Shown here: piece after piece, positions 7,632 to 15,095 of the stretch
How positions within the stretch are numbered: position 1 is the stretch's first letter
Layout: every line of letters begins with the position of its first letter
The notes under the pieces: model-generated
Database searches by the model: none
What the model saw: only the letters and a program-made list of their open reading frames with translations
Told to the model about the DNA's origin: nothing
Assembly: GCA_045598065.1 (NCBI GenBank)
Contig: JAZLLJ010000085.1
Span: 1-64,000 of the forward strand
Direction: 5' to 3'
Length of the DNA stretch: 64,000 nt
From: RGIG426 sp045598065
GTDB lineage: Bacteria; Bacillota; Clostridia; Oscillospirales; Acutalibacteraceae
Position numbers and translations under genes: made by a program

Positions 7632-7901
7632 TCAAATCGTGTGCATCGCGTTGAACAGATCCTCGTGCATCACGTGGATGGCGAGGCCCATTTCTTTGCC
7701 GATGCCGTCCAGCACGTCGGCAAATTCATCCATAGGCGCGGTCGCCTCGGACAAATCCACCAACATGATCATGGCAAACATATCTTGCAAAACCGACTGG
7801 GTGACATCCATCACATTGATGCCGCGGGCGGCACACTCCGCCGTAACCTTTGCCAAAATGCCTACTTTATCGTGACCGATAACGCTGATAATTGCGCGCA
7901 T
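7632..7901 (-). CDS. ACT-domain protein (UPF0237)
   Basis: 89 residues forming an ACT-type regulatory domain: MRAIISVIGHDKVGILAKVT, then ARGINVMDVTQSVLQDMFAMIM and DLSEATAPMDEF, the standard UPF0237 pattern. It is the first gene of a two-gene leftward operon with the PFL gene. The start at 7901 has GGCGGAG 7 nt upstream; an in-frame ATG at 7919 lacks a ribosome site. A candidate -10 (TACAAT) lies near 7933, but I see no good -35. Confidence 0.9.
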   Translation of the reverse strand: MRAIISVIGHDKVGILAKVTAECAARGINVMDVTQSVLQDMFAMIMLVDLSEATAPMDEFADVLDGIGKEMGLAIHVMHEDLFNAMHTI

Positions 7902-8046
7902 ACAATCTCCGCCTTTCATTTTCTGTTATCTTTTATTGTACCACGGCTTCCCCCAAAAGAAAAGCCATTTTTCAGCGAATTCGGTCGTTTTTGTTTTACA
8001 ATTCGTATATTTTCGCAAAAAAATCCACATTGTCGTGTGTTTGGGG

Positions 8047-8076
8047 TTGAAATTGCGAAAAGGAGCGTGGTATACT
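8047..8076 (+). promoter_or_regulatory. Promoter of the PHP phosphatase operon
   Basis: -35 TTGAAA (8047-8052), 18 nt, -10 TATACT (8071-8076). Confidence 0.75.
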
Positions 8077-8102
8077 GGGAATGTTAAAACGGAGGAATGA
8101 CT

Positions 8103-8915
8103 ATGGCAACCTTTGATTTTCATATGCACACCGACTCGTCGCCGGACGGCAATGCCTCGGCGCTTGAAATGTGCGAAGCGGCCATCGCAAAAGGCATCAC
8201 CCACATCGCGATTACCGACCACCTCGATTTTCCCGATTACGAAACCGATCATTACGCCGAGCGCACCGAGCGTTCGTGGGCGGAACAAACGGCGGCCAAA
8301 GCGGCGGTGGACGGGCGGTTGCGCGTGGAGCGCGGCATCGAGATCGGCTCGCCGCTTCTCGACGTGGAACTGACCGAGAAAACCCTCGCGGCGCATTCTT
8401 ACGACTTCGTGCTTGCCTCGCTGCATCAACTCGGGCGGCATCCGGATTTTTATTTCCTCGATTTTTCCCAAATCGACATCCTCAAAACGATTGACGACTA
8501 TTTCGAGGGAATTTACGACATCGTAAAATGGGGCAAATTCTCTTCGCTCGCCCACCTGACCTATCCGTTTCGCTATATCCCGGATGACTTGCGCCCGAAA
8601 AACTATGCGCGGTGGGACGACCATATCACAACCATCTTAAAAGCCCTTGCCGAAAGCGGCCACGCAATGGAAATCAACACGTCGGGACTGCGCAAAAAAA
8701 TCGGCGTCACCTCGCCGGATTTTTCGCTCATCAAACGCTATTTCGACTGCGGCGGCGAACTCGTTACCGTCGGCTCGGATGCCCACTATACGCAGGACGT
8801 GGGCGCGAACATCGACGACGGTGTGGCGCTCGCCAAAAAAGCGGGTTTCCGGTATATTACCGTGTTTGAGGGCGGCCGACCGAAGCCGCTTCCGATCGAG
8901 GAGATCTTAAAATGA
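8103..8915 (+). CDS. HisJ-like PHP-domain phosphatase
   Basis: 270 residues of the PHP superfamily, closest by eye to HisJ/HisK histidinol-phosphatases. Metal-binding motifs are FDFHMHTDSSPDG near the N-terminus, ITDHLDF (about 38-44), the ERGIEIG strand, LASLHQL (about 103) and VGSDAHY (about 223). The family hydrolyses phosphoesters such as histidinol phosphate using a trinuclear metal site. No other histidine-biosynthesis genes are nearby, so the true substrate is uncertain. I use ATG at 8103 because GGAGG lies 7 nt before it; the ATG at 8097 is too close. It overlaps the next gene by 4 nt. Confidence 0.8.
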   Translation: MATFDFHMHTDSSPDGNASALEMCEAAIAKGITHIAITDHLDFPDYETDHYAERTERSWAEQTAAKAAVDGRLRVERGIEIGSPLLDVELTEKTLAAHSYDFVLASLHQLGRHPDFYFLDFSQIDILKTIDDYFEGIYDIVKWGKFSSLAHLTYPFRYIPDDLRPKNYARWDDHITTILKALAESGHAMEINTSGLRKKIGVTSPDFSLIKRYFDCGGELVTVGSDAHYTQDVGANIDDGVALAKKAGFRYITVFEGGRPKPLPIEEILK

Positions 8916-9163
8916 ACGACAGAAATAAAATCTGTGCCGTTCTCTACTATTTATCGGCGGCGTTCTGTTATATCTCTTGCGTGCTTAACCTATTCTTTTC
9001 TGAAAGCGGAAAAGACACCTCGATGGGTATACTGTGGCTGTGCATCGGCTCAACGTTCCTTTGCCTCGGCTCTGCAAATATGAAAATTTGGAAAGACAAG
9101 CAAAACGACACGCCCGACGAAGAAAACAAAGACAAAAAATCCAAAGAAGAAACCGAAGAATAA
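8912..9163 (+). CDS. Small two-helix membrane protein
   Basis: 83 residues. Two hydrophobic segments (about 7-28 and 37-56) are followed by a very charged Lys/Glu/Asp tail (KWKDKQ onward). Its ATG overlaps the stop of the PHP phosphatase gene (ATGA), so it is translationally coupled to it. The segment is followed directly by a strong terminator. I do not recognise a family. It is unlikely to be chance, given the coupling and the coding length up to the terminator. Confidence 0.65.
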   Translation: MNDRNKICAVLYYLSAAFCYISCVLNLFFSESGKDTSMGILWLCIGSTFLCLGSANMKIWKDKQNDTPDEENKDKKSKEETEE

Positions 9164-9165
9164 GC

Positions 9166-9197
9166 AAAACCGACCGTCCTGCGACGGTCGGTTTTTT
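9166..9197 (+). terminator. Terminator of the PHP phosphatase operon
   Basis: Perfect 13-bp stem AAAACCGACCGTC/GACGGTCGGTTTT, loop CTGC, then TT. Confidence 0.9.
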
Positions 9198-9222
9198 GTT
9201 TTATAACACCCACGGCGACGTT

Positions 9223-9298
9223 GTAGGGCAGGGCCTTGGTCCTGCCGCCGTTGATGAGTGCGGCAATCTAAAACGGCAAGAGCAAGCCCTTGCCCTAC
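9223..9298. repeat. Palindromic repeat element A with 24-nt inverted ends
   Basis: The left end 9223-9246 (GTAGGGCAGGGCCTTG onward) and the reverse complement of 9275-9298 (GTAGGGCAAGGGCTTG onward) agree at 19 of 24 positions around a 28-nt centre. It resembles a MITE or extragenic palindromic repeat. No coding capacity. Confidence 0.7.
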
Positions 9299-9317
9299 GG
9301 TATCATTTGAGTTTTTT

Positions 9318-9389
9318 GTAAGGCGGACGTCTCCGACAAAATCAAATAAAGCAAGCACAAAAATCCGTCCGCGCAAGCGGACACCTTAC
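9318..9389. repeat. Palindromic repeat element B
   Basis: Outer ends GTAAGG/CCTTAC with GC-rich inner arms (GCGGACGTCTCCG against GTCCGCGCAAGCGGAC) around an AT-rich centre of about 28 nt. It has the same general plan and size as element A, 20 bp away. Confidence 0.55.
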
Positions 9390-9391
9390 CT

Positions 9392-9419
9392 CTTCACTAT
9401 TCACTATTATTTCTTACTT
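9392..9419 (+). repeat. 28-nt repeat, copy 2
   Basis: CTTCACTATTCACT followed by ATTATTTCTTACTT, one base different from the copy at 1804-1831. A degenerate inverted relative (AGTGAAAAGTGAAGAGTGAA) follows at about 9443-9462. Confidence 0.65.
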
Positions 9420-9467
9420 TCCAAAAACCGACACCCGTATTTAGTGAAAAGTGAAGAGTGAAAAAGT

Positions 9468-9505
9468 AAAAACCGACAAACCTCTTACGAGATTTGTCGG
9501 TTTTT
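9468..9505 (-). terminator. Terminator-like hairpin beyond the duplicated tRNA-Val end
   Basis: AAAAACCGACAAA/TTTGTCGGTTTTT stem placed next to the duplicated tRNA tail at 9501-9522, as the real terminator is placed next to tRNA-Val. Confidence 0.6.
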
Positions 9506-9522
9506 GGTGGACGTTAACGGAC
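9501..9522 (-). pseudogene. Duplicate of the tRNA-Val 3' end
   Basis: 22 bases identical to 9662-9683, which is the CCA end, acceptor strand and part of the T-arm of tRNA-Val plus five flanking T's. The remaining tRNA body is not recognisable beyond it. Confidence 0.75.
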
Positions 9523-9627
9523 AGCGACTCGCTTCGCTCGCGTGCATAAGTTCCGCCGACCAATCGCGCTTCGCGCTCTCGGGGCGGAAACGAATCGAAC
9601 CTGCGGTTCTCGTCCGTTTTTTCATCG

Positions 9628-9666
9628 AAAAAAGGGAACCACCCCGTTTGGGGTGGTTCCCTTTTT
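9628..9666 (-). terminator. tRNA-Val terminator
   Basis: Perfect stem AAAGGGAACCACCCC/GGGGTGGTTCCCTTT, loop GTTT, with T's on the minus strand. Confidence 0.9.
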
Positions 9667-9741
9667 GGTGGACGTTAACGGACTCGAACCGCTGACCCTT
9701 CGCACGTCAAGCGAATGCTCTACCAGCTGAGCTAAACGTCC
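9666..9741 (-). tRNA. tRNA-Val(GAC)
   Basis: 76-nt cloverleaf: acceptor GGACGTT/AACGTCC, D-arm GCTC/GAGC, anticodon stem TTCGC/GCGAA with loop TTGACGT (anticodon GAC), T-loop TTCGAGT, encoded CCA. Confidence 0.95.
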
Positions 9742-9760
9742 AAATCTTGACAACGTGTCT

Positions 9761-9789
9761 ATTATAGCGAATGAAAAACCCGTTGTCAA
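9761..9789 (-). promoter_or_regulatory. tRNA-Val promoter within an inverted repeat
   Basis: Minus-strand -35 TTGACA (9789-9784), 17 nt, -10 TATAAT (9766-9761). A perfect 10-bp inverted repeat, CTTGACAACG (9746-9755) and CGTTGTCAAG (9781-9790), brackets the -10. Confidence 0.85.
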
Positions 9790-9805
9790 GTACTTTTTTA
9801 TTTTT

Positions 9806-11584
9806 TTAGATGCTACCGAGGGAATACTTTTTGGCAAAGGCGGTGTATTCCGTTATAAAGTTCTCGTTGTCCTCGGATTTCACTTGGTGCAAATATTCGT
9901 GGGTATCAAGGGCGTGCGCTTCGAGCTGAATGAGGCAGGCAGCGATATTCGAGCAGTGGTCGGAAATACGCTCGAAATCGGTCAACAGGTCAGACAGCAC
10001 AAATCCGAGTTGCAACGTGCATTTGCCTGCTTGCAAGCGGCGGATATGGCGCAATTTCGCCTCGTCAATCAAGCCGTCAATCACCTGTTCCAGCGGCTCG
10101 ATTTTTTGGGCGAGTTCGGTGTCGTTCTTCACAAACGACTCTACCGCCAATCCCACAATCTCGCGGATAGCCTCGGAAAGCACAGCAACATCCTGCTTGG
10201 CTTCGGCGGTAAACGATTCTTCTTTGTCAAACAATTCCGTCGCCACGCCGAGCACGTTGATCGCGTGGTCGCCGATACGCTCAAAGTCACCGATGGAGTG
10301 GAGAAGACGGGACACCTCGCGGCTGTCGCGACCGGACAAGGCCTTCGCAGACACTTTCACAAGATAGGTGCCGAGGCGGTCTTCGCGCAGGTCCACTTCC
10401 TCTTCCACAGCGTTGATATCGTCCACGCCGCCGGCATCGTAGGTTTTAAGCATATCCATCGAGGCAAACAGGTTGTCCCTGGCGGCAATCGCCATATCCA
10501 CCGTCATGCTGCGGCATTGCTGTACCGCAACGGTGGGCGTATTGAGCAAACGCTCGTCCAAAAGGAACTCCTCGTTTTTGGCCTCTTTGTCCGGCACGAT
10601 TTTTTCCGCCAGCTTCACCAGTTGCTTGCTGAACGGCATCAAAAGCACGGTGTTTAAGAGGTTAAACACCGTATGCACCAACGCGATGGTCACTTCGTTC
10701 ATCATCGCGTTGGTAAGTCCAAAGTGGAACAGCGAATCCAACCCGAAGTAGCCAAACAGGAAGATGATCGCGCCCACGATTTTAATGGAAACGTGGACCA
10801 CCGCCACACGCTTGCCGTCTTTCCCCACGCCGAAACAGGAGAGAATGGCGGTCATACACGTACCGATGTTCATACCGAGGATGAGCGGGAACGCCACAAA
10901 GAACGGCAACTCCACACCGACGCTGACAACCGCCAACAACATACCGAGTGCGGCGGCGGAACTTTGGATAATACCGGTAAACAACGTCGCCACCAAAAAC
11001 GCGCCCGCGATTACGACAAACGACGGCGTTTGCATCGTGCTGATTAAATCTTTAAATCCCGGTTGGTCGGTCAGCGGCTTCATGGAATCGCTCATCGCCA
11101 TCATACCGTACATCAAAACGGCAAAACCAACGAGGATAACGCCGATATCTTTTTGCTTTTGTTTCTTACACGCCATCATCATCAACACACCGGCAAGTGC
11201 CACCAGCGGCGTAAACGTAGACGGTTTAAGAAGCAACACAAAGAAGTTGCTGTCGCCGTCAATGCCGAGCAACGTCAAAATCCACACCGTGAGCGTGGTG
11301 CCGATGTCCGCGCCGAAAATCACGCCAACCGTTTGGAACAATTCCATCACGCCGGAGTTGACAAGGCCAACCAGCATCACCGTCACTGCGGACGATGACT
11401 GCACCGCCACGGTGATACCGGCGCCGAGCAACAGCCCTTTAAACGGGTTGGACGTGGCTTTGCGCAAGCCTTTGGTGAGTTTTCCTCCCGACCGTTTTTC
11501 GAGCGAGTTGGACATCACGTTCATGCCGTACAAGAACAGGGCAAGACCGCCGAACAGCTCGAAAATCGAAAGCAATACTTTCAT
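9806..11584 (-). CDS. Na+/phosphate symporter with PhoU-like domain
   Basis: 592 residues. The N-terminal membrane domain has the two inverted Na/Pi-cotransporter repeats with QSSS (62-65) and QSSA (207-210) signatures and a GADIGTT motif (about 91-97). The C-terminal soluble part (about 350-590) is helical and PhoU-like, with repeated DFERIGDH and DFERISDH segments. This matches the NptA/YjbB type of bacterial Na+-coupled phosphate transporter. It lies 41 nt downstream of, and on the same strand as, the LTA-synthase-like gene. Start ATG has AAAAAGGAGGAAAG in front. Confidence 0.9.
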   Translation of the reverse strand: MKVLLSIFELFGGLALFLYGMNVMSNSLEKRSGGKLTKGLRKATSNPFKGLLLGAGITVAVQSSSAVTVMLVGLVNSGVMELFQTVGVIFGADIGTTLTVWILTLLGIDGDSNFFVLLLKPSTFTPLVALAGVLMMMACKKQKQKDIGVILVGFAVLMYGMMAMSDSMKPLTDQPGFKDLISTMQTPSFVVIAGAFLVATLFTGIIQSSAAALGMLLAVVSVGVELPFFVAFPLILGMNIGTCMTAILSCFGVGKDGKRVAVVHVSIKIVGAIIFLFGYFGLDSLFHFGLTNAMMNEVTIALVHTVFNLLNTVLLMPFSKQLVKLAEKIVPDKEAKNEEFLLDERLLNTPTVAVQQCRSMTVDMAIAARDNLFASMDMLKTYDAGGVDDINAVEEEVDLREDRLGTYLVKVSAKALSGRDSREVSRLLHSIGDFERIGDHAINVLGVATELFDKEESFTAEAKQDVAVLSEAIREIVGLAVESFVKNDTELAQKIEPLEQVIDGLIDEAKLRHIRRLQAGKCTLQLGFVLSDLLTDFERISDHCSNIAACLIQLEAHALDTHEYLHQVKSEDNENFITEYTAFAKKYSLGSI

Positions 11585-11625
11585 TTTCTTTCCTCCTTTT
11601 TACAACAGGGGGTTATGGGTTTCCT

Positions 11626-13716
11626 TTACGGATGGTTTTGTGTGGGACCGAAAAGTTTTCCGTAATAATCTTTATCCAGAATCAATGTCGACACGGTGAA
11701 TTTTTTAGACACCACGGCGTTGACACTATCCACGTAGCCATCCGGCACGGTCACGCCCTCGTTCGGGGTGAATTTGCCCGTAACGGAATTATACCGCCCG
11801 ACATCGGAAATCCACGAGCGGTTGACGAACACCACAAGGCCCGGCGAATCGGACAAAATATCCGAGCCGATAAGCAGACGGGAGTCGTATTCCTCGCCCA
11901 TCAGGTTGAGCACGGTGGGCAAAATATCCACCGCATAGCAGGGCTTTTCAATCTCCACGTGCGTGAAGGTGGGGTTGTAAATCATCAAGGTGTTGTGATA
12001 CAGTTCGAAATTCTTGTCGTAGCCATTGCCCAGCATTTCGTTGAGCGAGTTTTCCGAAAGTGCATAGGGATAATGGTCAGCGGCCAAAACGATGAGTGTG
12101 TCGTCCAATTTTCCTGCTTCTTCCAGACGTTTAAGAAGCAGTTCCATCGCGCGGTCCAACTCAATTTCCGCCGCCAGATAGCCTTTTACTTCGTCGGAAT
12201 ACGGCAAATCCTTGACCAAGTCTTTGTTTTTTGTGGCCATCGAACTGCCGCCGAACGTGTGCGGTGCGTGGCCACTGATGGTCAGATAGTAGATAGAGAA
12301 CGGATCGTCCGAGTTAAGGTAATCCGCGGTGGTCGCGTCAATCATTTCCACGTCCGAGTTGGGCCAGGTATCGTGCGGCAGTTCCAATCCGGAGTTGACG
12401 GCAATCCATTTATCGTATCCCAAATTAAAGTGAGACTCGTTGCGGTCATAGTAATCGTAGGTGCCGTTGTGGTAAGCGATGGTCTTATACCCTGCCCGTT
12501 TCGCCACGTTGCCGAGAGTGAAATAGAGGTTGTTTGACCGTGCACGCCACAGACTCCACACACCGGATTTCGGAATGGTGCCCAAAAGGTTGACGTACTC
12601 GCCGTCCAACGTAGACACGCCCCACACCGGCGTATAGTAATTTTTGAATTCCAAGCCGTCGTGCGCCATTTTATACAGCGTAGGCGTTAAATCCTTGTCC
12701 ACCGCAAACGAGTAGAACGACTCGGCGGTAATCATAATCACGTTTTTGCCTTTGAACAACCCGGTGTACAGGTTGGTTTTCGAGGGATTCAGCGAGCCGA
12801 AATATTCGTGAAGCATCTTCACGTCGGCATCGCTCTCGTTTTTGGCAAGCGCATCAAAATCCAAATCCATCACTTGCTCTTTCGGCTCAAAAACCGGCTC
12901 GCTCGGTTGCTCTTCATCGCCGGTTCCCGTGGGTTTAGTGACTACGCCGCCGGAAGGAATCACCGGCGAATTTGAGGCAGACGAAAGCGTCGGGATGTTG
13001 GTGTCTCCCTCGGTAACGTCGGCGGCTTTGCTGCCGAAAATTTGGTATTTGATATCCAGCCGCATCGCGTTGATTGCGCCGAACTGTTGGATGGCAGCAT
13101 CGTCGTTAAACACGTTCCAATACAAGTTCCACGGCGACATATCTCCTCGCGGCAACAGGGCGATTACCAGAACAAAAACACCGTAAAGCGCCGCGCCGGC
13201 CGCCGCAAGAAAGCCGGTTTCCCGTTTTTCGGCGGGATTGTGTTTCATTATACGCCAGGCAAAAATACACCACAGCACAAACGGCGCCGCCTGTAAGAGA
13301 AGAAATCCCGATCGACTGAAAATATTGTCCCACATAACGTCTTTATAGTCGCCGAAACCCTGCGTTTTCAAAACACGGACGGATTCCAACGTAAAAAACT
13401 CGCCGAAGATTTTATAGTATACCGTGTGCACCATACAAACAATCGAGCCCAGTCCCAGGATGCCCGTCAGCACGCCGAAGCGCCATTTTTTCGGCAGGAA
13501 CAACGACAACGCGTAAATCACGGTATAAATGGAAACGATTAAAAGCGGCATCACCAGCAGTCCGATTTTGAAAAACGGTCGCGTCTCGCCGGAAAAAGAA
13601 ACGCGTAACCACATTTCCTGCCACACGGGAACAGCCATAAACCACAAGCCGAGGAGCAGGGTTTCACGCCGGATTCCACAAAACGATTTTTCGGTTTTTT
13701 CGGCGTTGTTTGCCAT
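11626..13716 (-). CDS. LTA-synthase-family membrane sulfatase-like phosphotransferase
   Basis: 696 residues. Five membrane helices (about 20-195) are followed by an outer-face alkaline-phosphatase-fold domain. Catalytic features of LtaS-type enzymes are visible: metal-binding Glu in MITAESF (about 331), the nucleophile Thr in GVSTLDGEY (about 369), SGHAPH (about 483) and AADHYPY (about 547). Such enzymes transfer glycerol phosphate or similar groups from lipid donors to surface polymers. The Ser/Thr/Pro-rich linker at about 245-285 is unusual. Start ATG at 13716 has AAAGGAAAG upstream, although the frame is open further back. The phosphate symporter gene follows. Confidence 0.85.
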   Translation of the reverse strand: MANNAEKTEKSFCGIRRETLLLGLWFMAVPVWQEMWLRVSFSGETRPFFKIGLLVMPLLIVSIYTVIYALSLFLPKKWRFGVLTGILGLGSIVCMVHTVYYKIFGEFFTLESVRVLKTQGFGDYKDVMWDNIFSRSGFLLLQAAPFVLWCIFAWRIMKHNPAEKRETGFLAAAGAALYGVFVLVIALLPRGDMSPWNLYWNVFNDDAAIQQFGAINAMRLDIKYQIFGSKAADVTEGDTNIPTLSSASNSPVIPSGGVVTKPTGTGDEEQPSEPVFEPKEQVMDLDFDALAKNESDADVKMLHEYFGSLNPSKTNLYTGLFKGKNVIMITAESFYSFAVDKDLTPTLYKMAHDGLEFKNYYTPVWGVSTLDGEYVNLLGTIPKSGVWSLWRARSNNLYFTLGNVAKRAGYKTIAYHNGTYDYYDRNESHFNLGYDKWIAVNSGLELPHDTWPNSDVEMIDATTADYLNSDDPFSIYYLTISGHAPHTFGGSSMATKNKDLVKDLPYSDEVKGYLAAEIELDRAMELLLKRLEEAGKLDDTLIVLAADHYPYALSENSLNEMLGNGYDKNFELYHNTLMIYNPTFTHVEIEKPCYAVDILPTVLNLMGEEYDSRLLIGSDILSDSPGLVVFVNRSWISDVGRYNSVTGKFTPNEGVTVPDGYVDSVNAVVSKKFTVSTLILDKDYYGKLFGPTQNHP

Positions 13717-13765
13717 TTGATACACCGTCTTTCCTTTTTTCGATAAAAAATCCGAAATTAAAATC

Positions 13766-13794
13766 AGTATACAATATAATAATAAAAAAAACAA
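13766..13794 (-). promoter_or_regulatory. Promoter of the LTA-synthase-like gene
   Basis: Minus-strand -35 TTGTTT (13794-13789), 17 nt, -10 TATACT (13771-13766). The -35 lies inside the T tract of the preceding terminator. Confidence 0.75.
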
Positions 13795-13837
13795 CCCCTA
13801 ATTTGTATGTTTTTGCACACAAATCCGGGGTTTGTCG
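13784..13837 (-). terminator. Terminator of the chromate-transporter pair
   Basis: ACAAACCCCGGATTTGT pairs with ACAAATTAGGGGTTGT around a short loop, followed by TTTTTTTT on the minus strand. Confidence 0.8.
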
Positions 13838-13851
13838 AAAATTTTTTCTTC

Positions 13852-14418
13852 TTAAAAACTGTATAGCACCGCGCCCAACAATGCCGAACACCCAATCAAC
13901 GGAATAGCCGGCATCTTTTTTTGTTTCCGTTTTTTCCAAAACCACATCGCCGCAAGCAACAACGCGGCAATCAACAGCGCTTTCCAGTCGGGTGCAAAAC
14001 GAACAACCGAGCCGGAAAACACAAGTGTTTGCGCCGAAAGCCACACACCGGCGGACAAAATCATTCCGAGCGCGGCAGGGCGAATACCCGAAAGCGCCGC
14101 CGACAGTCCGCGACTTTTTTGGAACCGGGCAAACACCGTGCCGAGAAGCAACATAATACAAAACGCCGGTAAAATCACGCCGAGTGTCGCCACAAGCGCG
14201 CCGAAAAAACCACCTTGCGTACTGCCGATAAACGTAGCCATATTTACCGCCAGCACACCCGGCGTCGATTCGCATACGCCGATAAATTGCATAAAGAATT
14301 CATCGGTCATCCAGCCGTTTTGGATGACCATATCCCGCATCGGCGCGATCATGGCATAACCGCCGCCGAACGACAATGCACCGATTTTAAGAAATTCCCA
14401 AAACAGTTTCAGATACAT
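13852..14418 (-). CDS. Chromate-transporter-family protein, second half-size subunit
   Basis: 188 residues, about five or six membrane segments. The CHR-domain signature appears as FLKIGALSFGGGYAMIAPM near the N-terminus, then CESTPGVLAVNMATFIG. This is one half of the two-domain ChrA architecture. The gene pair encodes the two halves separately, as is common in Firmicutes. Its ATG overlaps the stop of the first subunit (TAATG), so the two are coupled and probably form a heterodimer. Substrate in gut anaerobes is unproven; chromate or another oxyanion is the family assignment. Confidence 0.88.
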   Translation of the reverse strand: MYLKLFWEFLKIGALSFGGGYAMIAPMRDMVIQNGWMTDEFFMQFIGVCESTPGVLAVNMATFIGSTQGGFFGALVATLGVILPAFCIMLLLGTVFARFQKSRGLSAALSGIRPAALGMILSAGVWLSAQTLVFSGSVVRFAPDWKALLIAALLLAAMWFWKKRKQKKMPAIPLIGCSALLGAVLYSF

Positions 14419-14996
14419 TACGGCTCACCCTCCTTTTCGGAGGATTTTTGCACCGCAAGCGTCACCAAGCCTGCCGCCGCGCCGATGAGAATACACCACA
14501 GTGACGAGAAATTCCACGCGAACACGTTGATACAAAGCAGTCCCACGGTCACTGCGCCTGCAAAAATCAACGGCATAGGTTTTTTGGGGAGTCCTTTCAA
14601 AAGCGACCATCCGGCGCGCAAAATAAGCAACCCCACCGCTACTTGGATGCCGCGAAACGCGGCTTTGACCACGGCGATTTTAAGAAACGCATCAAACACA
14701 AGCGAGATGAGGAACAAAATCACAAACGACGGAAGTACCACGCCGCTCGTCGCGGCACAGGCGCCTCTCCACCCACGCAAACGGCAACCGAGATAGGTCG
14801 CGCTGTTGATGGCCACCGGTCCGGGTGTAGATTCTGCGAGCGCCACCATATCGAGGAGTTCCTCTTTGGTCATCCAGCCGCGCTTGCCCACACATTCTTC
14901 TTCAATCAGCGACAGCATCGCGTAACCGCCGCCGAACGTAAACAAGCCGATTTTGAAAAAAGTGAAAAACAGCGTTTTCATCCGAACGTTCTCCAT
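14418..14996 (-). CDS. Chromate-transporter-family protein, first half-size subunit
   Basis: 192 residues with the same CHR-domain layout as its partner: FFKIGLFTFGGGYAMLSLI, then ALAESTPGPVAINSATYLG. It is the promoter-proximal gene of the pair. A ribosome site (GGAGGCGACGG) precedes the ATG. An alternative start at Met6 (MKTLFFTFF) would match the partner's N-terminus better but has no ribosome site. A candidate -10 (TACAAT) lies near 15021-15026 on the minus strand. Confidence 0.88.
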   Translation of the reverse strand: MENVRMKTLFFTFFKIGLFTFGGGYAMLSLIEEECVGKRGWMTKEELLDMVALAESTPGPVAINSATYLGCRLRGWRGACAATSGVVLPSFVILFLISLVFDAFLKIAVVKAAFRGIQVAVGLLILRAGWSLLKGLPKKPMPLIFAGAVTVGLLCINVFAWNFSSLWCILIGAAAGLVTLAVQKSSEKEGEP

Positions 14997-15046
14997 GCCG
15001 TCGCCTCCTTTCGCAAGTATTGTACCACGGCAAAACGGAAATTACA

Positions 15047-15083
15047 AGAAAAAACGGAGCAAGGTTTCCCTTGCTCCGTTTTG
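15047..15083 (-). terminator. Terminator of the dockerin phosphoesterase gene
   Basis: Stem AAAACGGAGCAAGG/CTTGCTCCGTTTT, with TTTTCTTG following on the minus strand. Confidence 0.85.
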
Positions 15084-15095
15084 GGGGTGGTTCGT

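Larger units (their letters stand above)
9198..9665. other. Gene-free repeat cluster next to tRNA-Val
   Basis: About 470 bases without a credible gene. In order it holds: palindromic element A (9223-9298), palindromic element B (9318-9389), the second copy of the 28-nt repeat (9392-9419), a terminator-like hairpin (9468-9505), a duplicate of the tRNA-Val 3' end (9501-9522), a stretch with short palindromes such as CTCGCTTCGCTCG and GCGCTTCGCGC, and the true tRNA-Val terminator. Confidence 0.8.

Noticed and set aside
6288..8087. 599-codon open frame on the plus strand
   Set aside because: Antisense to the PFL and ACT genes; Ser/Pro/Ala-rich composition with no domain or ribosome site.
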